Shown in pieces: positions 12,951 to 23,818 of a stretch of 64,000 nucleotides of DNA (position 1 is its first letter; every line of letters begins with the position of its first letter). The stretch covers positions 124,001 through 188,000 of the forward strand of contig NC_079884.1 of NCBI RefSeq assembly GCF_029227915.1, in the 5' to 3' direction. The translations under genes and the position numbers were made by a program. The notes under the pieces were generated by a model. That model worked only from the letters and a program-made list of their open reading frames with translations, did no database searches and was not told the DNA's origin. Origin of the DNA: Hydractinia symbiolongicarpus. Lineage: Eukaryota > Cnidaria > Hydrozoa > Anthoathecata > Hydractiniidae.

Positions 12951-13675
12951 TACTCCACACTCACAATGTGTATGCTATAATCCTTTTTTTTTGCAATAAA
13001 ACTAATGTTTCCATACTTCGTATAACTACAATATACCTCGTATGTTTACGATGGATAAAAAGTAGAAAAATGACGTGCTTGTCTTTTTAACTTGTTTTTT
13101 ATGGTGGTTTTTTTTTTTTTTTTTTTTGGAAATAGTTTCAAACAATCATATATCGCAATATTTCACTTTAAGAACATTCGTTGGCAGACTCTGTATAGCT
13201 AAACCAAACTCCGTATAGCAGCTATACGGAGTATTACTCCGTATAGAAACCACACTCGTCACAGTGACGCTCATTCGAAAAAGATGGCAAATAAAGCAGT
13301 GTATTTTGATGTTTTTTTGCCCATTTATTTCATTTTTTTTGTCTAGTATTCGTTTCTGGATTAAATCTAGTTGATTTTTACAAGTCACATTATTAAATCC
13401 AATAGAAACATGCAATATACAAAAATGTTTCATCTGGATTCAAAAGGGTTTGTAATAGCTAGCTACCTAGCTAGAGCGGGTCCAAGCCATGCGAGGGAAA
13501 TTGGAAGATCGCACATTGTGTGTTGTCTAGGAGTTGTCTAGTAGAGCACGGGCCATAATTGGATCTGCGTAGATCAAAAAGGGCATTAAATACTCTCTAG
13601 GACTCTCCATATCTAAGCCATGGCGCTTCATGTGTGTATCCCTCAATATTTGCGAGGCTAGCCATGTAAAGTGCA

Positions 13676-13846
13676 CATCTATCTATCTATCTACCAGATA
13701 ACTCCCTGCAACATCCACCGGCGCACACAGTGTGGCGGATTTCCCAATTTCAACATTTACTGGTCCATATTGAATCGCCACCAATGAGAATCGAACCCCA
13801 GTCTAATGCATGAAGTGCAAGAGTCATAACCACTAAGGGATCGTCC
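13676..13846 (-). mobile_element. tRNA-derived SINE-like element, copy B
   Basis: On the minus strand it shows CCTTAGTGGTTATGACTC (D-arm/A-box region) and then GGGGTTCGATTCTC, an intact RNA polymerase III B box at about 13786-13799. An unrelated body and a tetranucleotide tail at 13677-13692 follow. No complete tRNA fold was found, so this is a tRNA-derived repeat and not a functional tRNA gene. Confidence 0.6.
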
Positions 13847-14278
13847 ACAAATTTTGTCCCATTAACAAGACGCTATAAGATGAAAAAGTTAAAAAAAATT
13901 TGTCTTGTTTTGTTCTTAATTGAAATTAAGACGATTTAAAAATTGTCTCATAAGAGACGATATTTTTTCAATTCGTCTTAGAATAAAAAAAGTGAAACAA
14001 AATATTTTAAGATGAATTGAGACGAATTAAGATGCTGCGGTAAAATCACGAAGACGAATTGAGAGAAACTAAGACGACAGGGTTTCTTAAACACAAAAAT
14101 TTATGGAAAAAGCTACTGTTTTTTAAAGTGGTTTTCTTAGATAAAAAAAGGCAACTCCTGGCACGTGTACTCTGACCCTCTGAAACCAATGAATGAATCA
14201 CGATTCGAACACAGGGCAGAAGATAAAAATTGTTACATTTTTTTTCTTGAAAAATTCGAAAAAGGACGGTTTCTCTTA

Positions 14279-14751
14279 CAGTACTGGAACCAGGACACCT
14301 AACATCGTGAGCGCATATCATGCACGACACGAACAATCCGCGATCCTATCGTGACCATTGCGATAGAAAAAATGTTAATGAAGAGCTTCGCGATAGTCGT
14401 GATGTATAAAAAAATAACGATGCTATCGCGATCGTCACTATTAATCGTGATTGTCCTGATTGATCGTGAATAACATTAAAAATATTAAATATTAGATGTG
14501 TATAGCTAATCTTGTGTCTTTGTTTTTGTTTTTTTACATTTAAAAATTCTTTTGCATCTTGTATTTTTATTAGAAATTGGATTTTAGAAATATGGTGACT
14601 CCAACTAAATTACTTGTTCGCGCGAAGTAGATAGTAGTTTACGGTCTGTCGGTCGGCGAAATAAAAATAATTTTATCGAGAATATATAAATGGTTGGAAC
14701 AACAAAATGATAACTATCGTGCACATGTAACATTACATTCAGGCGGTACTG
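14279..14751 (+). mobile_element. MITE-like element, full-length copy 2
   Basis: Bounded by CAGTACTGGAACC at the left and GGCGGTACTG at the right, each flanked by TA. The interior has several overlapping inverted copies of ATCGCGAT/ATCGTGA motifs, which would fold into hairpins, and no open frame. The truncated relative at 404-700 shares most of its length. Confidence 0.75.
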
Positions 14752-15252
14752 TAATATATAGTCCGTGAAACTTTTTTGCAATTAAATATTCATTTTCTTA
14801 GCTAATATACTGAAATGTATGAACCATTACAGGCGGAATTGTTTCGCTTTTCCACAACATACTTCCAGCTTCGAACGACGAAGTTTGCTGTGATAAAATG
14901 TTGCCAAACAACGTAGCGTAAGTTAATCAGCAGCCGTGCCACTGCCGTTCTGCTAGAACAATGGAATATTCTTTTTTACTGAACAAAATCATGCTGGGTC
15001 TCCTGGCCAAGATTTTTAAAGTTTCGTGTTAAACAAGATTTTTAAAGTTTCGTGTTAAACTCACGCTACGGAAGTGTTTGAAAATATTTTTGACCTTTTG
15101 AGACAAATTTATTATAGCAGAGACGATTTGAGACGAATTAAGAAAATTCATAGACAAAATGAGACGATTCGGACACGAATTTGTGTTTAAAATATGATTT
15201 TTGTGATGAGAACTGCTTATCAGAAACAAACATTGTAATCATGTAGCATGTA

Positions 15253-16924
15253 CAGTACAGTCCAAATGTAACCTTCCGTGTACGCGCTATACAACACTTT
15301 TTCTGCAAGTCGGAAGCCCTTTAATCTTTTGTTGATAGTAATTACTTTAATGATCTTTGCAAGAGCTGTGTTGGGAGTGATTTAACAAAAGATTCGTGAT
15401 AAAACAATACTATAATCATTTTCTCATAACTGCGAGTTTGTTAAAACTTATTGAAAATAAAATCTAGGTATTAGCGCAAGTAATCAAATTTAATGATTTC
15501 TTAACTACGCGAAAGATTAAAATAATCGTGCAAGAACTATTGTTTTTAAAATGTTTTTTTATGTTTCAAATTTATCCTTTTAAAAAAATATATTTCTTAA
15601 CATTTTATTCAACGCTATTTTTTGCAACGAAACAATATTCAAAAGAAAAAAGTATCACGCGCTTCTTTTTTGTTTAAAAGACTTTTCAAAAAAAAAAATT
15701 ATCCTTTTGATCATTTTATTGCAATCTTTTTTTTCTTAACAAAACTTTAGGAATAACTTTAGCAGCATAATTTTAAAATATTCCTTAACCAAAAAAGTCA
15801 TTTTACTCTGATGCTCTTTCACCTTGTTCTACCATACTTTATTTAATGAAGAGGCTAGGCGTGCAACACTTTGCATGCCCAAAAGTGTTTCTATGTTGTC
15901 AAGGCGTGCGATTCTCAATTCTTCAATAACTGTCTCTACAATGGAGGAGGGTGTTACAACAAGTATATTTTCTGTGTATTTTCACATCACGCACGTAGAT
16001 AATTAGTAATTTTCTTGTTGCAAAAAAAATTTTAATAATTCGTCTCCCTTTAAAAAAATGAAAAAAATTGTTCTTGTGTTTAGCAAAATAAGTATTTATG
16101 CAGCAAGAAGTTTTCTTGTAATGGTTTGAAAATTATGGGGCAAGCATTATTCTTTGCTGTTTCAAAAGTTATACAGAAGATGGTTTTGTCTCGAAAGTTA
16201 TACAGCAGGTTAAGATTGTTTCCTTCAAAAAGTTATGCAACAAATTGTTCACTTATAAAAAAACTGAGAAATTATTTTAATAAAAAATGTTGTTTTTCGT
16301 GCAGTCTTTTACAAAATCCATGTCCCCCACATGCCAATATTTTTAACAGAGGAGGGTGTTGCGACAAACATATTCTGCGATGTATTTTTTTATATTATTT
16401 TCCCTATAAAGCGGACTATTTAAGCAATAGTCTGCAGTATTATATTTTAGCTAGCAAACATATTTCACCATTGTATAATGATACAATCATAATGAAGGAG
16501 GGAGTTACGACAATAACATGTCTCTTGTGTTATTTCTAGAGACTTTTTAGATGGGCGTCACGAGTACTTGCAAAAGTTACAGTTTTACAGAAAATTTAAA
16601 GCAATGTATGTAGTGAAAGATGTATTAAAATCATGTTCTGAAAATTTAAGACATTTTAAATCTTTCTTAAAGATAAAAATTAAGATAGTACAGTAAAGTT
16701 TATTTTTATATTGTTTATTGCTTTTGTTTACAAATTATATAGACTTCATGCCAAAAGTATTCTCAACATCGTTATACACAGGTTATTGTTATTTACACAA
16801 TAAGTTTTCCTGATCTTTTGGTTTCTCATGGTATAATTATTTTCTCTAAAAGACAATGGTGTATTACAAAAATAACATTTATGTGAGTTGCGCGTACGCA
16901 GGAGGCTACATTCAGACTGTTCTG
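15253..16924. mobile_element. TA-flanked non-autonomous DNA transposon (1.67 kb)
   Basis: The left end is CAGTACAGTCCAAATGTAAC and the right end is TACATTCAGACTGTTCTG, both bordered by TA and matching the ends of the 929-2107 element. A GGAGGGTGTTACAACA-like block recurs three times inside (about 15948, 16351 and 16496). The 137-codon frame at 16126-16539 lies in this repeat and has no family signature. Confidence 0.75.
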
Positions 16925-17841
16925 TAGGTAGCAACTGAGTTGCCTTTATTGAGCATTGTGCAAAATGTATGAATAGCACGGAAACAAAAACGATGTCCTT
17001 TGATAGTTAGCAATCTTATTTTAGTGGCGTTATATAAGGTTATGATGCCACTAGGGAGCCAAATTTTCCGGTTCAGCTACTACTAAAATAGGAGAAGTGC
17101 ATTTTGAAGTGGTCGTTATAAGCAGATGGTCGTTGCAGAGAGGTGGTCATTAACACAGGTTTGACTTTAATACTTTATATGTGACATCAAAATTGGCTTT
17201 ATTTTGCTAACTTTGTATTCAGCATTTTAAATAGTAATAATCCAAATTTGAATCCACATTTGAAAGATTCAAGAAACCTAATCTACGCATTTTCAAACTG
17301 TTTAAAAATCTTAAAACGAAAGAATCCACATGCCATCTAATATCACTTCAGATAGAATCTTAAGAATCCAAGGCAAAGTCAGTTTAGTTTCTTTTCTAAC
17401 AAAATAATGTAACTGTGTGTCAAACTTTTTACTCAGTGAACAATCAAAGCAATAAGATTTTTGGAAACAAGATTTATAGGCGCGTTTAAGGACAATCCTC
17501 AAGAATTTTGTCTTGTTTACCTATGTTGAGTCACAAATTTTGAAAAAATCCAGCTTTTTCTGAGGTCAATGTAAGACTGTATGGAAAGGACCTGAAGTTG
17601 TATTATTATTGCGTGGCAAGTAGATTAAGGTTAAAGCAATGATAGTGCAGCAGTTTTCATTGCAAGAGTATTTTCTATTAATTTTTTCTAAATAGGAGTG
17701 TGATTAACAATCTAATGTCCTAGGTATGTCAACCTAACTCAACCATGCGAAATAAGTATTAAATATGACATTGGCATGATGTAAGAAATGATTGTGTCAA
17801 ACTATTTTTAATAAATTTTTTGTCATATTTTAGAAGTAAAA
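16925..17841. other. Intergenic or first-intron sequence
   Basis: AT-rich with no element ends or conserved frames. The stretch just before 17834 ends in ATATTTTAG, a plausible splice acceptor. The first coding exon at 17842 therefore probably has an upstream non-coding exon. Confidence 0.45.
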
Positions 17842-19925
17842 ATGTCATGGGATCATTTTGAAACGTGGGATCTACAAACTGATTTAAAAGCAGCAAAAAC
17901 AAAATCTCAAAAGGTACTGTATTTTACCTAATTCTTAGCATTCAACCTGAAATGTTTACCACATCACTGTTGCTATCTTAGGAAGAAGAGGAGATTAGGT
18001 GCAAATTTATTTTGTTGCTTGGCTAGAGAGTTTTGGCACTTTTTAATTTCAGCGAATTCGAAACTTTTAAAAGATTTGACATGGATTTATTTTACTAAAT
18101 GATGAAGAATGGTGTTTTAGCTTTCTTGGCAATTGAGTCATATAGCAATTATATTGAGTTCAGTCATCAATAATTATTTTAATCAATGCATTGAGCTCAA
18201 ATCCACTGTTGTTCGTCAAATATTTTAAATTTAGTGTGAATTTCAGTTAGCTATACAAAATTAACCAGTCAAAATTTCTTCTCTTAAAGGTAATACGACA
18301 GTTCAGGAAACTCAAACTATGTAAATGTACAATGAGTTGAAGCTTTTGATATTTTTGTAGTAATTATTTTTTATCAGCGTTATGGAAATTGACAGTTTTA
18401 GCTTGAGTGTGCTGAACAAACCAATATTTAGGGCTCGAAGTATAGTTTTAGGTTGCACAGCATAAAAAATAATAAGAGAATTATTACCTAAAACAAAGTC
18501 ATCTATATGATTATGCAGAAGATAAACTGCTGAAATATTCAAGTTTCAACTAATATGCCAACATTTCAGCTGCAATATTTCACAAAATGTGTTCTCCACC
18601 ATACAAGCTACACATTTACAGTTAAAAATGATAGTAACACAAATGTTAATCTCGAAAGTGTCATCAAGTTTAAAAAAAGATTTATTTGAAACAAACTACT
18701 TAAAAAGTATTAGTGTGTCAAAATAATATATGTTCTATATACAGCTTTTTCTTTTACCTCACTATCTAAAAGTTTAAGATGTTTTTAATTAGTTAATACT
18801 AAGATTAGTTTTTCTTTAAAGTTTTGTGTCTTTTAACATATGTTTTTAAACTTTAACAGTGTGTATATAGCCACCTGTTAAACAGATCTTATTGTTTATA
18901 TTTAGACATCAACAACTAGTAAAAAAGGTTCTGGTGATGGAATAGCTGCACAACTCGGATTAAAAAAAATTAAACGATCCTACTTTCCTGAAGTGGAACA
19001 ATTGAAAAAAAGTAGATCAAGGGAGAATATTAGCAGTGAGGTTTTTTACAGTAAAGAATGTCCTCCGCGTAGTAAATTTAAAACTACGGACAGAGTGGCT
19101 GCTTGGGTTAACTCCATACCAGATAAAAAAGTAAAACCTGACAAGCCTTCCTCTGAAAACAGTGCATATTCGCCTAAATCAGATGATTGTGTCTCCAACA
19201 AAATGCCAAATTCGAAGAAAGAATTTCCCCGAAAAGGGGTTAAGAGAAAAACTTCTGTATCAAAGATAAACAGTAGATTGAATGGTGCTCCGTTAATGAC
19301 AACACCAGAAAGTGGACACTACAAAAATGTCAAAAAAGTGAAAAAACATATTCCAATGAAGCAATCTAGCAGCAGCGATTGCGATTCGCAACCGGACGAG
19401 AATTTTCATTCTTTGCAGAAGCCAGAAGATATTTTTCCGACATCCATGGCTAAGAAATCACCGAAAAAGAAAGTCCGTCCTGCAACCTTTGCACTGGAAA
19501 TAACAAAAGTAAGTGCTGGGACACAAACAGACAATCCTAGTAATGTGAATACCCAAGTATCACAAAAGGTTAAATTTAAAATCGATTTAAAGCATGATCA
19601 ATATGCAACACGGACAGATGTTGTGCTTTACGATAGAAATAAACAAAGCTTGCATGGATATTTTGAGTCGATTTTAGATAAATATGAACCGAAGAGATAT
19701 AGTTGCGGAGAGGAAAATTGTTTCATTTCATTATGTTCTCGTTTTAAAGTCATGAGCACGAATAACATGAACCATGTTGAACTGTTGCCCGAAGACAATG
19801 ACACGCCGCAATATGGTGAACCTATCAGGATATTTACGTCCATTTGTCAACAACATTACCGTAAATATCTAGACGAAAAAGCATGTGCCAGCATACCAGA
19901 TATTATCATTACGAGGCTGTTTTAA
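17842..19925 (+). CDS. Unrecognised 363-aa basic protein, two coding exons
   Basis: Exons 17842-17913 and 18906-19925 join in phase 0 through GT/AG sites and give a 363-aa protein starting M-S-W-D-H-F-E-T-W-D. The middle is Lys/Ser/Pro-rich with several basic clusters (for example K-K-S-P-K-K-K) that could act as nuclear localisation signals, and is probably disordered. A G-T-Q-T-D motif resembles the TQT-type dynein light chain LC8 binding site. The last ~130 residues look folded: mixed hydrophobics and cysteines spaced C-x4-C-x4-C (in Y-S-C-G-E-E-N-C-F-I-S-L-C). I do not recognise the family. The start is the first ATG of the exon. Exon use is well supported by the open frame, but function is unknown. 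Confidence 0.75.
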
Positions 19926-21369
19926 GATTGTGTAAATACTATAAAATTCCAAGCTCCTAAGTTTTTTACAAGCCACACAAAACAGAAAAATATTTAACTT
20001 TTTTTTAATGTCATTTTAATAATTTATCCCGTTTTTTATTTTATTACTTTGAGTTAGATGTGGCAGTTTTAAAGTAATTTGAACCTCTTAAATTTGATAA
20101 ACATACTTCGGAGCATTATTTATCATTTGTGTTTTTTAGAATTTATAAATTGTTGCTGTTGAGTTTTCAAATTATTTATCGATTCTATTTTCATTATGCT
20201 TATTGACAACAAGCCCGTAAGTAACAGGGGACGGGCGCGGATGGAAGAGGGGTGCAGACGGCAGTTTTTCTCACCCCAATAATTTTAAACAGATTAATAC
20301 AACTAATTATAAAAATATAATAAATACAGAAATTACACCCTTTTTTAAATTATTTAAATAGTCTATTTCCAGCCTTTTGGGGTAAACCATGGAAGCGCCT
20401 CGGTTAGAAGCTAATATTTTGCTTTCAACGAATTGGAGTAACTGGTAACTTTAGCTTGATTTTAATCTACGTGAAACTTCGTGACATCACTTTGTATATA
20501 GGATCTATGATAAATTATAAAAGCGAAGGATATATTTATATATTAAAAAAGACTGCCACGAAAAATAGTATTGAAGAAATCTTAAATGAGTATCGTCATG
20601 TTTTCAGCATGATGTTTTGTGTTTAAACATATATATAAAATATATATAACACACGATTGTACATTGACTATGGAATATTTATAATTTGTCCAAATTAAAA
20701 TTGGTATAATTATTTTTGTAAATATTATCTAATATTAAAAAAGAAATTTTTACTGTCCATATTATAAATGAGTACAAGTTTTTTGGTATTTGTTAGACAC
20801 TTTTAAGTGTATTTCGTCCCGATTTTTTTCAAGTACAGATGTAAAAGTCAGTAGTCAGACTATTGCTAATTTTTTTCTGTGACCTGAAATGTATACGGAA
20901 TAATGCATTCTTGATATCAGTTTTTTAAAAACATTGTTTATCAAGTTGGTTGATTACAGTTAATGAAAAAATGAATGTACCACGAATGAGAACTATATCA
21001 CGATTGAATAGGTACTTAGTTTTCGTGTTGTGTTTATATGGCGTTGTCTAGTTTGCATTCAATATTGAATTCATTATTCAATCATTTCTTGTATTTGAAA
21101 CATTTCATATATTTTTTTAAATTATTAACTTTTAAGTTCACCATAAAAGTTGATAAGAAATGGTAATATTATTACAAATTTCTGTTGTTTTTTTCAATCT
21201 ATTTTATTCTAAATTTTATTTTTAACCTATTTTGACTTTGTTTTTCCACTTTTTGTTATTATAAATCCACTGACAATTTTTTATTAAACATTTTACAAGA
21301 TTATCATTTTAAAGCTATTTGAGAGGAACGAATAAACTGACTCTCTTTGTATTTATGTCTTTCTAACAG
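19926..21369. other. Intergenic, upstream of the MORN4-like gene
   Basis: AT-rich, with no coding frame of note. At 21160-21162 an ATG is followed at once by GTAATATT, so a tiny first coding exon spliced to 21370 is possible. No transposon termini recognised. Confidence 0.4.
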
Positions 21370-23018
21370 TCAAGTTCGCGCCAAATCTACACGTACCCGG
21401 AAGGAGATGTGTACGAAGGTGATTGGTCGCACGAAGGAAAGAAGCATGGTATTGGTCAATTAAAGCTGCTTGATGGATCTGTTTACGAAGGACGATTTCA
21501 ACATGGTTTATTTAACGGCGTCGGTACCTTTAAATTCGCTGATGGCTCATTCTACCAAGGTAATAAATGTTTCTTAATCACAACGAGATTTGGGGTTGAA
21601 ATTGACGTTAAACATTCAATTGACGTTCTCGTATGTCATGACGTTGACAAAGTTGCAGCTTCTCTGTTTGAAGATTCTCTGGATTTTTTTTATTTTTGCC
21701 TTATCATTTTTACTAGATATTGTCTTTCTGCTGGAAATTGTTGAACTTCTTTAATGGAAAAAATCGCGAAATTTAGGGCAGAGATTTTTATGAGAAACTA
21801 TGTAAAATAGTTTATAGTAAAAATATTTCGAACTTACCTTTTGAAGACCTGGTTCTTACATTTTTTTTTTTGATCCACTTGATCTCTTCTTTCTAACCAT
21901 ATATAATTTGACATATAAATATGAAATTACTTTTTTGCTGACTGTAAAAGTGATGACGTCATCTAATTTGTTCAATGGGACAAACATTTTTGCCATCTAT
22001 ATTTTTTTTTTTTGGTAATTTGGGACCTATGGAACAACTTTAAATAAAAAAATCACTTTTAACACACATGTGCATACGAAGCTTCGTATCAGAACATAGC
22101 AGCCCTCACTAAATTACTGGTAGGAGTGTGTCCAACATGTTGTTTTGATTTTGTGTTTAAAACTCTTTGCGGTGGGGTGTGGGGTAATGTTCTATTTAGA
22201 CAATTTGCTGATTGTTTAGGTAAGCAATGTTCCATTCCTGTGTATTGTGTTTACGAAAAAAAGCAACGGCGCCGGCTTCTGCTGATAAATTTTAAGCAAA
22301 TTACCTGCTGTAGTTGTCTATTTCTGCATTAAAACCTTCGAATACGATTTATGAAGTGGTAAACCGGAGAAAATAATACTATGGCTGATGTAATGATTTA
22401 GCCACTCTCGTCCCCAGGGTTTTTTGCCTTTCGTCTTCTCTCATATCAAAAAGGCAAAAAAAACCTGGGGAAGAGGGTGATGACGGAGCATCTGCTCTTT
22501 ATTTTGTAGTACGGTTGTCTTTTGTTAGGGGAGGTGGATGTTTTGAAAAAATTCCTTGATTGGGGGTGGGGGGAGGGTTAATTAACTGAAATCGAGGAGG
22601 TTTTTTTCAAAATTCGGAGATCCCCCCCTACAATTAAGTAGAGGAGAGTAACTATGTCGAAAAGTAGGATACGAGAAAGGCGATAAAAAAGTTATTGTTA
22701 AGTAACTAACTACAGTTTTTTGATATTTTTGTTCATTTGTCATTTTATTTAGGAGAATTCAGTAATGGTCTCTACAACGGTCATGGAATTTACGTACGAT
22801 GCGATGGAATGATGTTTGAAGGGGCATTCAGAAACGGCCGTCCTGATGGTCCGGGTTTAATCACTTTTGCAGATGGTAGCCATGGAAACCCTAAACAAGA
22901 AGGATATTTTGAGGGAACGCGGATAACAAAACGCGAAAGTGCAGGACCTGCACTCAAAAAAGCACGATTGTGCGCAGAAAGAGCAAAGAAAACAACACTT
23001 TATGATAATGCCTTATAG
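21370..23018 (+). CDS. MORN4: MORN repeat protein, MORN4/retinophilin-like
   Basis: Exons 21370-21559 and 22753-23018 splice in phase 1 to 151 residues plus an unresolved start. MORN4 is a ~146-aa protein that tethers class III myosin in photoreceptors and stereocilia. Four MORN repeats are visible (Y-E-G-D-W, Y-E-G-R-F, Y-Q-G-E-F, F-E-G-A-F cores). They are followed by the family's D-G-S-H-G-x-P-x-x-E-G-x-F-E signature and a basic tail. The initiator is not in the 21370 exon. The best candidate is an ATG at 21160 directly before a GT donor, which would add only Met and give about the normal length. A second in-frame extension of the first exon past its donor at 21560 is read-through into the intron, not a different product. 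Confidence 0.88.
22432..22493. repeat. Fold-back repeat in the MORN4 intron
   Basis: CCCCAGGGTTTTTTGCCTTT is followed about 15 bases later by its imperfect complement, AAAAAGGCAAAAAAAACCTG plus GGG. The loop contains ATATC. Similar CCCAGG/ATATCAAAA fold-backs occur near 34680-34760 and 49190-49245, suggesting a small dispersed hairpin family. Confidence 0.6.
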
Positions 23019-23599
23019 AATATAGTTGAAAAGGCTTAACTGAAAATAACTGCTTTTCTTATCTGTTTTTTCCACCCCGATCTTATTTTTTTCATATAAA
23101 AAAAACAATGCAACCTCTGAAGATTGGGAACTTTAATTTCAGTTCTCAAAACTTTTGCCACCTTGCCTCAATCTCGCTTCCAGGGCTTCTTTTCGTTTTC
23201 TAATAACTGACTATCGCGACATAACAGTTGACTCTTTCTGATTTGATCCTCCGTAATTTGATTAATAATAATCTGGGACTAGAAATGCCGCTCATTCCCC
23301 AGAGTTTTTCCCTCTGAGTTTTGTCACTATATTATAGAAAGTGCCAATTCTTCACAGTTTACTATTATTAATAATTGACATATATTTGAAGCATCCTTAA
23401 ATTACAATGGCTCTTAATGCTGAACATTTGGTAATTAACCGGGCCTGGTATTGCCGTCTCGATACAAGGTACACCCTGAACAAAATTTATGCACCGCTCA
23501 CGATTGAAAAACTGGTCAGGTTACATCCGCCGCAACCCGGTGCTACAAATGTGTCAAATGTGCGCGTGGCGAAACGCAGTGCATGTCGTTTTTCATATA
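23019..23599. other. Intergenic, with an unusual GC-richer open frame
   Basis: MORN4 3' UTR and spacer. From 23407 an open frame of about 64 codons runs to the Tigger insertion. It begins M-A-L-N-A-E-H-L and its base composition is clearly richer in GC than the surroundings. It could be an exon or a fragment of foreign or repeat DNA. I recognise no family. Confidence 0.35.
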
Positions 23600-23818
23600 C
23601 AGTAGAGTCTCCATAACTCGAACAGCCACGGGGAAAAGGAAATCGTTCGAGTTATGGAGACATTCGAGTTGTAGAGGTTTTCAACTTTTAGCGCAATATC
23701 CTCCCTTTACGTGAACCAGCTGGATAAAAACGTTATATTTAATCTTAAGTCTAACTTTAAGGGGGCTATTAGGTTAATGAAAGTCAAAACAATACACTTT
23801 TAATGAATTTTTTAATGT

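Larger units (their letters stand above)
12546..14185. repeat. 1.62-kb tandem duplication, copy B
   Basis: Second copy of the unit that begins at 10925. Differences visible by eye are single substitutions, a longer T run near 13107, and one extra 14-base GGCATAGTCCGTAT step in the minisatellite. The 25-bp palindrome recurs at 13208-13232. Confidence 0.93.

Noticed and set aside
10320-14185. CRISPR-like array of CCGTAT repeats
   Set aside because: Unit length and spacing are irregular, spacers are not unique and the context is eukaryotic; it is a minisatellite.
14190-14225. Second tRNA-like T-arm (GTTCGAATC on the minus strand)
   Set aside because: No matching A box or cloverleaf could be found around it.
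16126-16539. 137-codon frame in the 15253-16924 element
   Set aside because: It lies over internal repeats of a non-autonomous transposon, with Cys/Tyr-rich low-complexity translation and no transposase motif.
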